From positions 372,001 through 436,000 of the forward strand of contig NZ_KB905342.1 in assembly GCF_000378765.1 (NCBI RefSeq): a DNA stretch of 64,000 bases. The letters are read 5' to 3'. Below the pieces are notes generated by a model. That model was given only the letters and a program-made list of their open reading frames with translations, was not told the origin of the DNA and did no database searches. Both the position numbers and the translations under genes were made by a program. The DNA comes from Psychroflexus tropicus DSM 15496. GTDB taxonomy: Bacteria > Bacteroidota > Bacteroidia > Flavobacteriales > Flavobacteriaceae. Shown piece by piece: positions 1 to 7,847 of the stretch. The stretch's first letter is position 1; each line of letters begins with the position of its first letter.

Positions 1-910
1 TGTGAGACAATATATGAACAACAGGCTCTTGGTTGTAAAGATTAATCGTTTCAATAAGTTTCTTATCAACCTTAAGCTTTGTTTCTATGTGCTCTGCTAA
101 AGGGGCAGTCTGCTGCTGCTCATGTTCGAATAATGGAAACTCATAGAGACCTCTCCAGATGCCTTTCCCTCTTCGTTTATACACCAAAGTCTCTTCTGCT
201 GAATCTGTGAGGACTAAATAATCAAAATAGCGTTGCTTTACTTTAGTTTTTTTAAGTTTAACTGGTAACTCTTCCTGTTCTCCCTGTTGAAAGGCAGCAC
301 AGTCATTCTGAAAAACGCAAAACATGCACTTTGGTGATTTGGGCCTGCAATGTAAGGCTCCAAATTCCATAATCGCCTGGTTATACAATGCAGGCTGTGA
401 TGTATCCAGCAATTCCTGAGCTTTTAATTTAAATTCCTTTTGCCCCTCTGTTGAGTTGATTGGCGTGTGTATCCCTAGAAAACGAGACAGCACGCGCTGT
501 ACATTTCCATCGACTACGGCCACAGGCTCATCATAGGCGAATGAAGCAATAGCTGCCGCGGTATAGTCGCCCACGCCTTTTAAGGTTTTCAAGTCTTTAT
601 AATTATCTGGAAAAACACCTTTTAAGGTTTTGCTAACATACTGAGCGGTATAATGAAGATTTCTTGCTCTGGAATAATAGCCTAAACCCTGCCAAAGTTT
701 TAAAACTTCATCTTCACTGGCTTTAGCAAGGTCATGGACCGTAGGGAATCTTGAAACAAATTTCTCAAAGTAAGGTAGGCCTTGTTTTACCTGGGTTTGC
801 TGAAGTATAATTTCACTCAACCAAATCTCATAAGGATCTTTGGTTTTTCTCCAAGGCAGATCTCTGTGTTCTGTTCTGTACCAATCCAAGAGCGATTTTG
901 AGAAATTCAT
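1..910 (-). CDS. mutY: A/G-specific adenine DNA glycosylase MutY (3' end outside window)
   Basis: Removes adenine mispaired with 8-oxoguanine in base excision repair. Reading from the ATG at 910 on the minus strand gives 303 codons before the window edge; the family is about 350 residues, so only the C-terminal end is missing. Visible: the helix-hairpin-helix glycosylase core with WLSEIILQQTQV (catalytic Glu33 by family comparison), the LKGVGDYTAAAIASFA hairpin, the VVDGNV Asp, and the [4Fe-4S] ligand pattern C-x6-C-x2-C-x5-C (CRPKSPKCMFCVFQNDC). The C-terminal NUDIX-like 8-oxoG recognition part (residues about 230 on) is largely present. Divergent from the HU gene, an arrangement familiar from flavobacterial genomes. 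Confidence 0.96.
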   Translation of the reverse strand, partial: MNFSKSLLDWYRTEHRDLPWRKTKDPYEIWLSEIILQQTQVKQGLPYFEKFVSRFPTVHDLAKASEDEVLKLWQGLGYYSRARNLHYTAQYVSKTLKGVFPDNYKDLKTLKGVGDYTAAAIASFAYDEPVAVVDGNVQRVLSRFLGIHTPINSTEGQKEFKLKAQELLDTSQPALYNQAIMEFGALHCRPKSPKCMFCVFQNDCAAFQQGEQEELPVKLKKTKVKQRYFDYLVLTDSAEETLVYKRRGKGIWRGLYEFPLFEHEQQQTAPLAEHIETKLKVDKKLIETINLYNQEPVVHILSH

Positions 911-963
911 AATTGACTTTTTGCAAGTATAATTCATATCCGCCTACTATTTAGCGCATTGTG

Positions 964-995
964 TTTAATTATTGCGGATTAATTACTTATATTTG
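964..995 (+). promoter_or_regulatory. Promoter of the HU gene
   Basis: A perfect Bacteroidetes -7 element TATATTTG lies at 988-995, with a weak TTTA -33 element at 964-967 (20-base spacer). It sits 49 bases before the HU ATG, giving a leader of about 40 bases. Confidence 0.55.
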
Positions 996-1044
996 CAAGC
1001 TCAAAAAAAAATCTAGATTAATCCTGAATAAATATTTTTGAATT

Positions 1045-1335
1045 ATGACGAAAGCAGATATCGTAGCCAACATTTCAGACAAACTCGGTCTCGAGAAAAA
1101 TGAAGTTCAAGCTACTGTAGAAACCTTTATGGATGAAGTAAAGAATTCTTTAGAAGGTGGAGATAATGTGTATTTAAGAGGTTTTGGAAGCTTTATTGTT
1201 AAGACCAGAGCAGAAAAAACAGGTAGAAATATCTCTAAGAACACCACCATCAAAATTCCAGCACACAACATACCAGCATTCAAACCTGCTAAAGTATTTG
1301 TAGAAGGAGTCAAGCAAAACGTTGAAGTAAAATAA
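1045..1335 (+). CDS. HU/IHF-family nucleoid DNA-binding protein
   Basis: A 96-residue histone-like protein that bends and compacts DNA as a dimer. It shows the HU fold from MTKADIVANISDKLG onward, the GFGSF turn (residues about 48-52), the DNA-binding beta arm with RxxRNxxxxTTIKIPA, and the terminal FKPAKxF motif. Length is normal for HU. The arm has GRNISKNTTIKIPA, closer to IHF/HimA-like members than to classical HU. Followed 28 bases later by a tiny basic-peptide gene, probably co-transcribed. Confidence 0.95.
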   Translation: MTKADIVANISDKLGLEKNEVQATVETFMDEVKNSLEGGDNVYLRGFGSFIVKTRAEKTGRNISKNTTIKIPAHNIPAFKPAKVFVEGVKQNVEVK

Positions 1336-1363
1336 ATTTTAATAATCTATAAAATACAAGCCT

Positions 1364-1453
1364 ATGCCAAGCGGTAAAAAAAGAAAGAGACATAAGGTAG
1401 CTACTCACAAGAGAAAAAAGAGAAGTAGAGCTAACCGTCACAAGAAAAAGTAG
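1364..1453 (+). CDS. 29-residue highly basic peptide, probably ribosome-associated
   Basis: A 29-codon frame starting MPSGKKRKRHKV and ending NRHKKK. About two thirds of its residues are Lys, Arg or His, and none are acidic. I recall near-identical tiny proteins between the HU and RNase G genes of other Bacteroidetes, which argues for a real conserved gene. The composition suits an rRNA-binding peptide. A small Bacteroidetes-specific ribosomal protein (bL38) has been reported from Flavobacterium ribosomes and this could be it, but I cannot confirm that from the sequence. The last codons lie inside a perfect hairpin. Confidence 0.75.
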   Translation: MPSGKKRKRHKVATHKRKKRSRANRHKKK

Positions 1454-1471
1454 TGTATCACTACTTTTTCT
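1443..1471 (+). terminator. Hairpin overlapping the stop codon of the basic peptide gene
   Basis: A perfect 13-bp stem (AGAAAAAGTAGTG / CACTACTTTTTCT) with a 3-base loop TAT. The stop codon TAG at 1451-1453 is within the left arm, and the right arm carries the T run. It probably ends the HU-peptide transcript. Confidence 0.65.
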
Positions 1472-1612
1472 CATTACATACGTTCATTGACATTGAAATT
1501 TTAATTTTAAAATTTCTTCATTAATTAATTGTAATTTTATTCACTGTAATAGAATTACTTATGTATAATTTAAGTCTGTTTTTTTATAACAGACTATCTA
1601 AATCTAAAAAGC

Positions 1613-3154
1613 GTGAACAAGGAATTAATAGTACGATCTAGTTCCGACGCTGTAGATTTTGCCTTATTAAAAGATGGAAGACTCATAGAGCTCCATAAAG
1701 AAACAGAAGGTTTCGATTTTTCTGTAGGTGATATATTTTTAGCTAAAATCAGAAAAGCTTTGCCAGGTCTCAACGCTGCATTTGTCAATGTAGGCTATGA
1801 GAAAGATGGTTTTTTACATTACCACGACCTGGGACCGAATGTGAAAACCATGTTGAAGTTCGTTAAAAAAGCAACCTCCAATCAACTTAAGAATTTCTCT
1901 CTAAGAGATTTTCCTTTTGAACAGGAAATCGATAAAAATGGATCCATAGCTGATACGCTACATTCCAATCAATCTGTTTTAGTACAAGTAGTAAAAGAAC
2001 CTATCTCAACCAAGGGCCCCAGATTAAGCAGTGAGCTTTCTCTTGCCGGTCGCTATATTGTTTTGGTTCCTTTTTCGGATCGCGTTTCAGTTTCTCAGAA
2101 AATTGAAAGCAAGGAAGAAAAAAGCAGACTCAAGCGATTAGTAAAAAGTATTAAACCCAAAGGATTTAGTGTCATTATCAGAACTGTTGCCGAAGGCAAA
2201 AAAGTGGCAGATATAGACAAAGACCTTCAAAATTTGATGAAACGATGGGAAAATATGTGTAAGAAACTCCACAAAGCACATCAACCCTCAAAAGTTTTGG
2301 GTGAGCTTAATAAAGCTTCATCAATATTGAGAGATATGTTTAATGACTCCTTCACCTCCATTTGTGTGGACGATGAAGTGACCTACAACCAAATCAGTAA
2401 CTATGTCGGGAAGATATCTCCAGACAAAGAATCTATTGTTTCACACTATAACTCAAAGGTTCCCATATTCGAGAAGTACGGTATTGAAAGACAAATCAAA
2501 ACGTCTTTTGGAAAAACTGTAACCATGAAGAAAGGAGCTTATCTGGTTATTGAGCATACAGAAGCGATGCATGTAATCGATGTGAATAGTGGAAACAGAA
2601 GTAATAAGGCAAAAAATCAAGAAGATACAGCACTCGAAGTCAACATGATCAGTGCAACAGAAATTGCACGACAGTTGAGATTAAGAGACATGGGAGGTAT
2701 CATTGTCGTCGATTTTATAGACATGAATAACCCAGACAACAGAAAAAAACTTTACGATCATCTTCGTGATGAAATGAATGATGATAGAGCTAAACATAAA
2801 ATTCTTCCTCCAAGTAAATTTGGTTTGATCCAGATCACAAGACAACGAGTTCGTCCAGAGATGAACATCAAAACCCGTGAAAAGGATCCCAATGGAGATG
2901 GAGAAATTGAAGCTCCAATCGTAATTGTAAATAAAATCAACGCCGATCTTCAAAAAATCCTTAAAAAAGGGGATAAAAAGATAACGCTTACCGCGCATCC
3001 TTTTATAGCCGCCTATCTTATGAAAGGGTTTCCTTCCCCAAGAAGTAAGTGGTTTTTTGATTTCAAAAAGTGGGTGAAAATTCAGCCACGTGATGCTTAC
3101 AATTACCTTGAATATCATTTTTATGATCAAAATGGGTCGATCATCAAAGTATAA
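1613..3154 (+). CDS. rng: Ribonuclease E/G family endoribonuclease (RNase G type)
   Basis: Single-strand-specific endoribonuclease for rRNA and mRNA processing, 513 residues, about the size of RNase G rather than RNase E. It begins with GTG at 1613; no upstream ATG fits. The N-terminal S1-like RNA-binding region (residues about 35-120, KIRKALPGLNAAFVNVG and EKDGFLHYHDL) is followed by the catalytic part with VIDVNSGN and GGIIVVDFIDM, the two Asp-bearing Mg2+ motifs. After RQRVRP the family usually has a CPxC zinc-link; here that stretch (KTREKDPNGDGEIEAP) has no cysteine. The strong terminator after it marks the end of the transcript. Confidence 0.94.
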   Translation: MNKELIVRSSSDAVDFALLKDGRLIELHKETEGFDFSVGDIFLAKIRKALPGLNAAFVNVGYEKDGFLHYHDLGPNVKTMLKFVKKATSNQLKNFSLRDFPFEQEIDKNGSIADTLHSNQSVLVQVVKEPISTKGPRLSSELSLAGRYIVLVPFSDRVSVSQKIESKEEKSRLKRLVKSIKPKGFSVIIRTVAEGKKVADIDKDLQNLMKRWENMCKKLHKAHQPSKVLGELNKASSILRDMFNDSFTSICVDDEVTYNQISNYVGKISPDKESIVSHYNSKVPIFEKYGIERQIKTSFGKTVTMKKGAYLVIEHTEAMHVIDVNSGNRSNKAKNQEDTALEVNMISATEIARQLRLRDMGGIIVVDFIDMNNPDNRKKLYDHLRDEMNDDRAKHKILPPSKFGLIQITRQRVRPEMNIKTREKDPNGDGEIEAPIVIVNKINADLQKILKKGDKKITLTAHPFIAAYLMKGFPSPRSKWFFDFKKWVKIQPRDAYNYLEYHFYDQNGSIIKV

Positions 3155-3176
3155 CAAGAGGATTGTTATTTTATAA

Positions 3177-3210
3177 CCCCTGCATTCCACTGTGAATGCA
3201 GGGGTTTTTT
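3177..3210 (+). terminator. Rho-independent terminator after rng
   Basis: An 11-bp perfect stem (CCCCTGCATTC / GAATGCAGGGG), 6-base loop, then TTTTTT, 22 bases after the rng stop codon. Confidence 0.92.
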
Positions 3211-3246
3211 GTTTTTGTACCTTTGTAAATATCTTATTGAATTAAC

Positions 3247-3738
3247 ATGCAAAGTCAAAATTTCAAGTCCAAAAAATCTCTCACTGTAGATGAAGCACTG
3301 CTTAAGGTAATGAACTATTGCGTGTATCAGGATCGTTGCCATCAGGAGGTTGAAAAAAAATTGAATGACTTAGATATGTATGAAGATGCCAAAGCGTATA
3401 TCATTTCTAAACTCATCGAAGAAGATTTTCTGAATGAAGAACGTTTTGCACGTAGTTATGCCCGGGGTAAATTCAGAATTAAAAAATACGGGCGCTTAAG
3501 AATACTAAGAGAACTTAAGAAAAAGAATATATCAGCCTATAATCGGCAAGCTGCCTTATCTGAAATTAATGAAGATGACTATCTGCAGACGCTTAGTGGT
3601 TTAGCGGAACTAAAACTTAAAAGTCTAAATGAAACAGATTCATTTAAAAAGAAACAAAAATTGTATCAGCACTTGGCCTATAAGGGGTATGAAACTGAGT
3701 TAATATACGATGTCATTAACGAAATACTTGAATATTGA
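3247..3738 (+). CDS. recX: Regulatory protein RecX
   Basis: RecX family, a modulator that inhibits RecA filaments. 163 residues, a usual length. It is a run of three-helix repeats: the first with LLKVMNYCVYQDRCHQEVEKKL (residues about 18-39), the second with ISKLIEEDFLNEERFARSYARGKFRIKKYG (residues about 54-83), then the third around ISAYNRQAALSEINEDDYLQ. The FxNExRFARSxxxGK signature of the family is well preserved. Transcribed separately from rng, since a terminator lies between them. Confidence 0.92.
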   Translation: MQSQNFKSKKSLTVDEALLKVMNYCVYQDRCHQEVEKKLNDLDMYEDAKAYIISKLIEEDFLNEERFARSYARGKFRIKKYGRLRILRELKKKNISAYNRQAALSEINEDDYLQTLSGLAELKLKSLNETDSFKKKQKLYQHLAYKGYETELIYDVINEILEY

Positions 3739-3784
3739 CGCAACCCATTTGGTGTAGACCATCTATTCAATAAATTGAAGCTTT

Positions 3785-4216
3785 ATGAAAATACAGATAT
3801 TATGTTTAATGATTATTGGTTTTCTTGGATCTTGTTCCAGCGATGATAGCAAAAGTGATTTCGAACCTGATCTTGTTGGAAGCTGGAAACTTATACAAAT
3901 GTCTGGGAGTGTCCCAAATTCTGAAACTTCAGGCGCAGAAATGGAATGGCAGGAAACCTATCGATTTGAATCTGACGGAAACTTTCAAAAATCAAGATTC
4001 AGAGAAGGAGAAACGATTGAAGCTTCCGGGACATACCGCTGGAGTGATACGGATGAAGAGCGATTCCTGATATTGGAGTATGATAACGAAAGTGAAATTA
4101 TTGGGTCTTGTACTCAAAACGCATCAGAGACGATATCATTTCGATCAGAATCGGTTTTTATTAGCACTTGGCTTGCCTGCGATGGTCCTGGACTTACCTA
4201 TGAAAAAATGAAATAG
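3785..4216 (+). CDS. Lipocalin-like outer-membrane lipoprotein
   Basis: 143 residues with a lipoprotein signal peptide and lipobox (LGSC, Cys17). The residues after Cys are SSDDSKSD; a Ser-Asp-Asp cluster behind the lipidated Cys resembles the export signal that sends lipoproteins to the cell surface in flavobacteria. The rest (LVGSWKLIQM, then YRFESDGNF, GTYRWSDTDEERFLIL) has the look of the small lipocalin-like families common in this phylum, which have no assigned function. Ends 30 bases from a convergent gene. Confidence 0.75.
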   Translation: MKIQILCLMIIGFLGSCSSDDSKSDFEPDLVGSWKLIQMSGSVPNSETSGAEMEWQETYRFESDGNFQKSRFREGETIEASGTYRWSDTDEERFLILEYDNESEIIGSCTQNASETISFRSESVFISTWLACDGPGLTYEKMK

Positions 4217-4246
4217 AAAGGTCATTAACCATTTTTACTTTCAATT

Positions 4247-5140
4247 TTATAATTCCAAATCCTCTTTTTTAAGGCGATTCTGCTGTCGCTTGTAAGCAAC
4301 TCGGTTTTTATACTGTATCCACTCATCTCCTCTTAGTTTTCTCATCATATTTTCAACTCCTCTCATGATGGTTAAATTATAGGCTGCCTTAGAGATGTTT
4401 TTAAGGCTTCTTGGCAAGGCTCTAAGACTCATTGAAAATCCAGGAGTCAAATAGGTCATATTATGCCAGTACCCTTCTGGCATATACAGGGCTTCACCGT
4501 GTTCCAAATAGGCTTCGTAGCCTTTAGCTAAAGTCAAGGCGGGATACTTTTCTAAATCTGGTTGGTTAAAGTCAATCGCATTGAGGCTTATCAAAGCATT
4601 GGGGACTTTGTAGAGGTATTTGGTTTCTGTCGGTGGATAGATAATACAGCGCTTTTTCCCCTCGAAATGAATATGAAGTATATTGGCAAAATCAATATCA
4701 TAATGCATAAACACTGAAGAATTTTCTGCACCAAAGAATAGAAAAGGCAATTTTTTTAAAAATTTGATTCCAAGGTCTGGCATGTTGAAATGCGACTGCA
4801 ACTCAGGAACTTCTTTCATCAAATTAAACAGGAAGATCCTATACTCGGTTGGCCCTTGCTTAAGCAAGTGTACGTAATCTTTAAGTTTCATCTTAGCGTG
4901 GGGCTCATTGAATTTATCCTTTGCCGACACAGGCCGGTTATCGTATAAGGGGACTTCGACTTCTCCAGCAAGATCTTTCAGATATGCAAGGGACCACTTC
5001 TCATAAGCTGGCCAATCTTTGGTAAGCTGTTCTATAACAACTGGTTTCTGTGGCTTGACGTAATTCTCTACAAATGATTCAGGAGATATAGTCTTAACCC
5101 TTTCCACCTGTTGCAGATTGAGTTTTTGGTTAGTATCCAT
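4247..5140 (-). CDS. Cupin-like (JmjC-type) Fe(II)/2-oxoglutarate oxygenase
   Basis: 297 residues from the ATG at 5140. Family: cupin_8/JmjC-like oxygenases, relatives of protein and tRNA hydroxylases. The sequence shows an N-terminal PVVIEQLTKDWPA motif, then the iron site HxD at about His146/Asp148 (FMHYDID) and the distal His at about 226 (MPEGYWHNM). A 2-oxoglutarate-anchoring residue is not obvious by eye. The substrate is unknown. A longer TTG-initiated reading (from 5149) overlaps the promoter -7 box and is rejected. The promoter is so close to the ATG that a leaderless transcript is likely. Confidence 0.85.
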   Translation of the reverse strand: MDTNQKLNLQQVERVKTISPESFVENYVKPQKPVVIEQLTKDWPAYEKWSLAYLKDLAGEVEVPLYDNRPVSAKDKFNEPHAKMKLKDYVHLLKQGPTEYRIFLFNLMKEVPELQSHFNMPDLGIKFLKKLPFLFFGAENSSVFMHYDIDFANILHIHFEGKKRCIIYPPTETKYLYKVPNALISLNAIDFNQPDLEKYPALTLAKGYEAYLEHGEALYMPEGYWHNMTYLTPGFSMSLRALPRSLKNISKAAYNLTIMRGVENMMRKLRGDEWIQYKNRVAYKRQQNRLKKEDLEL

Positions 5141-5146
5141 AACATA

Positions 5147-5176
5147 CAAAAGTAAGCTTCATTTTGAAAGTTACAA
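5147..5176 (-). promoter_or_regulatory. Promoter of the cupin gene (leaderless spacing)
   Basis: On the minus strand: TTG (5176-5174), 19 bases, then a perfect TACTTTTG -7 element (5154-5147). Only 6 bases separate the -7 element from the ATG at 5140, so transcription should start at or next to the ATG. The element is embedded in the hairpin at 5152-5188. Confidence 0.75.
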
Positions 5177-5188
5177 AATGAAGCTTAC
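5152..5188 (-). terminator. 15-bp hairpin after bioB
   Basis: Perfect stem GTAAGCTTCATTTTG / CAAAATGAAGCTTAC with a 7-base loop, followed on the minus strand by TTTTG. It lies 22 bases past the bioB stop codon and probably terminates bioB. Its right side also supplies the -33/-7 elements of the next gene. Confidence 0.7.
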
Positions 5189-5210
5189 GTAAATGACTGA
5201 GTACTTAGAA

Positions 5211-6299
5211 TTAAGCCTTTACTTTGGGTTTTTGTTTAGCCTCTTCGTTTCGTTCAATTTTATGTCCAGGTCTAGACCATTTTGGTTTCTCACCTAGCGG
5301 TTGATATTGAGAATCTTCTTTTGAAACCGTTTCTGGTTGAGCTTTCTTTTCAAATGGTTTTTGAGGTTCTAAGCCCAATAGTTTGAACATTTCCATATCC
5401 TCATTCACATCTGGATTTGGTGTGGTTAATAACTTGTCTCCAGCAAAAATGGAGTTAGCACCAGCAAAAAAGCACATCGCTTGTCCTTCTCTACTCATAT
5501 CGGTTCTCCCGGCAGAAAGTCTAACCTGCGTTTCTGGCATCACAATTCTAGTCGTAGCTACCATACGTACCATTTCCCAGATAGAAACCTTTTGTTGTTC
5601 TTCCAGTGGAGTTCCTTCAACGGGCACCAAAGCATTAATAGGCGTAGATTCAGGTTGTGGATTCAGAGTAGCTAAGGCGACCAGCATCCCTGCTCTATCT
5701 TCCTGAGATTCTCCCATACCAATGATTCCTCCACTACATACCGTGACATTACTCTTTCTTACATTGTCGATCGTATCTAATCGGTCTTGATACCCTCGTG
5801 TTGAAATCACTTCCTTATAATATTCTTCTGAAGAATCCAGGTTATGGTTGTAGGCATAAAGTCCAGCTTCCGCCAAACGCTTAGCTTGGTTTTCCGTCAC
5901 CATACCTAACGTACAGCAAACTTCCATGTCCAGCTTGTTGATGGTTCTTACCATTTCCAGAACATTATCGAATTCTTCACCATCTTTTACATTTCTCCAG
6001 GCTGCTCCCATACACACTCTTGAGCTTCCTGCAGACTTTGCACGAAGTGCCTGAGCTTTTACCTGAGAGACGCTCATCAAATCGTTTCCTTCGATATCGG
6101 TATGGTATCTAGCCGCCTGCGGACAGTAACCACAATCTTCTGGACACCCTCCAGTTTTGATAGACAATAAAGTAGACACCTGCACCTTGTTAGGGTCGTG
6201 ATGTTTTCTGTGAACGGTAGCGGCTTCATAAAGCAACTCCATTATAGGTTTATTGTATATCTCTAAAATTTCTTCTTTGGTCCAGTCGAATCTTGTCAT
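5211..6299 (-). CDS. bioB: Biotin synthase BioB
   Basis: Radical-SAM enzyme that inserts sulfur into dethiobiotin, the last step of biotin synthesis. 362 residues. The SAM-cluster motif C-x3-C-x2-C is at Cys52/56/59 (GGCPEDCGYC). The other cluster ligands are visible as SSRVCMGAAWR and MEVCCTLG, and the conserved Arg in RLSAGR. The core ends near residue 320. The remaining 40 or so residues are a charged, Lys/Pro-rich tail not present in the E. coli enzyme. A ketoacyl synthase gene lies just upstream on the same strand. Confidence 0.97.
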   Translation of the reverse strand: MTRFDWTKEEILEIYNKPIMELLYEAATVHRKHHDPNKVQVSTLLSIKTGGCPEDCGYCPQAARYHTDIEGNDLMSVSQVKAQALRAKSAGSSRVCMGAAWRNVKDGEEFDNVLEMVRTINKLDMEVCCTLGMVTENQAKRLAEAGLYAYNHNLDSSEEYYKEVISTRGYQDRLDTIDNVRKSNVTVCSGGIIGMGESQEDRAGMLVALATLNPQPESTPINALVPVEGTPLEEQQKVSIWEMVRMVATTRIVMPETQVRLSAGRTDMSREGQAMCFFAGANSIFAGDKLLTTPNPDVNEDMEMFKLLGLEPQKPFEKKAQPETVSKEDSQYQPLGEKPKWSRPGHKIERNEEAKQKPKVKA

Positions 6300-6318
6300 G
6301 GTATTTTATTTAATAATT

Positions 6319-6326
6319 CAAAAATA
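6319..6326 (-). promoter_or_regulatory. -7 promoter element before bioB
   Basis: The minus strand reads TATTTTTG, a match to TAnnTTTG, 19 bases before the bioB ATG. No convincing -33 TTG is placed upstream, so this is a weaker call. Confidence 0.35.
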
Positions 6327-6378
6327 GAAAAAAGTAGGTGTATTAGCTATTCTGAGAAATATTTGAGTCAAATTAATT

Positions 6379-7533
6379 TTAAGGCTCTGGCTTTTCCAGA
6401 AGAATACTTACCGCATTGCCTCCAAATCCTACTGCGTTTATCATTACTGAAGTAATCTCCGACGTCTGCTTAGCGTAGGGATAAAATGGATTTTCGAAGA
6501 ACTCACCTGTCTTCAGCATCAGCAAAGCCATTTCTATACTCAGCATTCCCGAAGCACCAAACGTATGACCAAGCTTCCATTTATTCGTTGTGAGCCTCGG
6601 TAGATTTTTAAATGTTTTTTCAATGGCTTTCATTTCTGCAAGATCTCCTTTTTTGGTGCCAGGGGCATGGAGTACGATGGCATCAACCTCCGCTTTTCCT
6701 GCTTCGTCTAGTGCCATTTTCATCGATTTCTGAAAACATTTGGCATCTGAAGAAATGGATATATTATGAGTGATTTGCTCTGTGGCATAGCCGAAACCTG
6801 TGATTTGAGCGAGCGCATTTTTAGATGACCTGGACATAGCTGCTATTGCTGCTCCTTCCCCTAAAACCAATGAATTTTTATTCTTGTCAAGTTTAAGGCT
6901 TTCACAGGGGTAATCGGTGTCTAAAGTAGAATAAAGTTTTAAAGACTGCATCTGTGCCAGCGTAAATTCTGTAAGAGGAGCTTCAGAGCCACCAACCAGG
7001 AACATATCGCACATTCCAGCCTGAAGCCAGGCCTTGGCGTTGAGCATCGCATGTAGTGCGGTAGAACAGGTAATAGAGTGTTCTATATTAGGACCTTCTA
7101 CTCCGATATCCTGAGCCACCCAGGAAGAAAGATTCCCTAAAGTAGTCGTTGGTGAAGTTAAAGGGGATAGAGTTTTATTTTCAATAAAATCTTTATGGTG
7201 CTTTTCAAACAAAGCAGTAGCCCCTCTGGAGGATCCTAAATTGATACCTGTAGCCTCTGGATTAAATTTCAAATTAGACACTGCTTTTCTCGCAGCGTAC
7301 ATTGCCATTAATACTGACTTATCCAAAGCTTTGTAACGCTGATTTTCTTCAGCAATATCCTGAATGACTTTTGAAGACGAAGCAGAAAGGCTAGCCCCAA
7401 AAACCGAAGACTCATTGAGTTTCAGTTTTGAAAAATGAGTTGAATCAGACTGATATTGCTTAAGTATACTATCCTCTTCATGCCCTAAAGCCGACATGGA
7501 ACCAAAGCTATTTATGTATATAGGGTGTTTCAA
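6379..7533 (-). CDS. Beta-ketoacyl-ACP synthase (FabF-like), next to bioB
   Basis: 384-residue thiolase-fold condensing enzyme that extends acyl-ACP by decarboxylative Claisen condensation. The Cys-His-His triad is complete: Cys156 (SITCSTALHAM), His289 (LHAPGTKKGD) and His323 (KLGHTFGASG). C-terminal GFGGNAVSILL is typical. At 384 residues it is shorter than housekeeping FabF (about 410). Its position 79 bases upstream of bioB on the same strand suggests a role in making the pimeloyl chain of biotin, but that is inference from context; other secondary acyl pathways are possible. Confidence 0.88.
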   Translation of the reverse strand: MKHPIYINSFGSMSALGHEEDSILKQYQSDSTHFSKLKLNESSVFGASLSASSSKVIQDIAEENQRYKALDKSVLMAMYAARKAVSNLKFNPEATGINLGSSRGATALFEKHHKDFIENKTLSPLTSPTTTLGNLSSWVAQDIGVEGPNIEHSITCSTALHAMLNAKAWLQAGMCDMFLVGGSEAPLTEFTLAQMQSLKLYSTLDTDYPCESLKLDKNKNSLVLGEGAAIAAMSRSSKNALAQITGFGYATEQITHNISISSDAKCFQKSMKMALDEAGKAEVDAIVLHAPGTKKGDLAEMKAIEKTFKNLPRLTTNKWKLGHTFGASGMLSIEMALLMLKTGEFFENPFYPYAKQTSEITSVMINAVGFGGNAVSILLEKPEP

Positions 7534-7847
7534 ACGATCTCTATTTTGAGCTGCAAAGATCGAAAAATCTAAAGCGACTCGCTATCATCCCCTCTTAATT
7601 TTAAAATGATATCCAGAAAAGAAAATAAGTTTCGACCTAAAGATCTCTAAAATAAAAAGTATAAAACCTATGCAAAACAGTGAGCCTTATCGAACACTTC
7701 ATCATACGATTAAATCGACATCAAAATCAGAAGAAGTCCGAAAACACAAACAAATTTCTCTAGTAATAATTTGGTATCTTTGGTTTTTGAAATAAGAAAT
7801 ACTAATCTTCAGCGTTTTATTGATTAACGCTTCAATATATAGAATTT
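7534..7847. other. Divergent intergenic region, 314 bp
   Basis: No coding frame seen. It separates the minus-strand ketoacyl synthase from the plus-strand ricT-like gene and should hold both promoters. Only the rightward -7 element is clear. Confidence 0.5.
7775..7782 (+). promoter_or_regulatory. -7 element of the ricT-gldH-PBP promoter
   Basis: TATCTTTG matches TAnnTTTG, 65 bases before the ricT-like ATG. The -33 side is poor (TTTC at 7755-7758). Confidence 0.45.
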
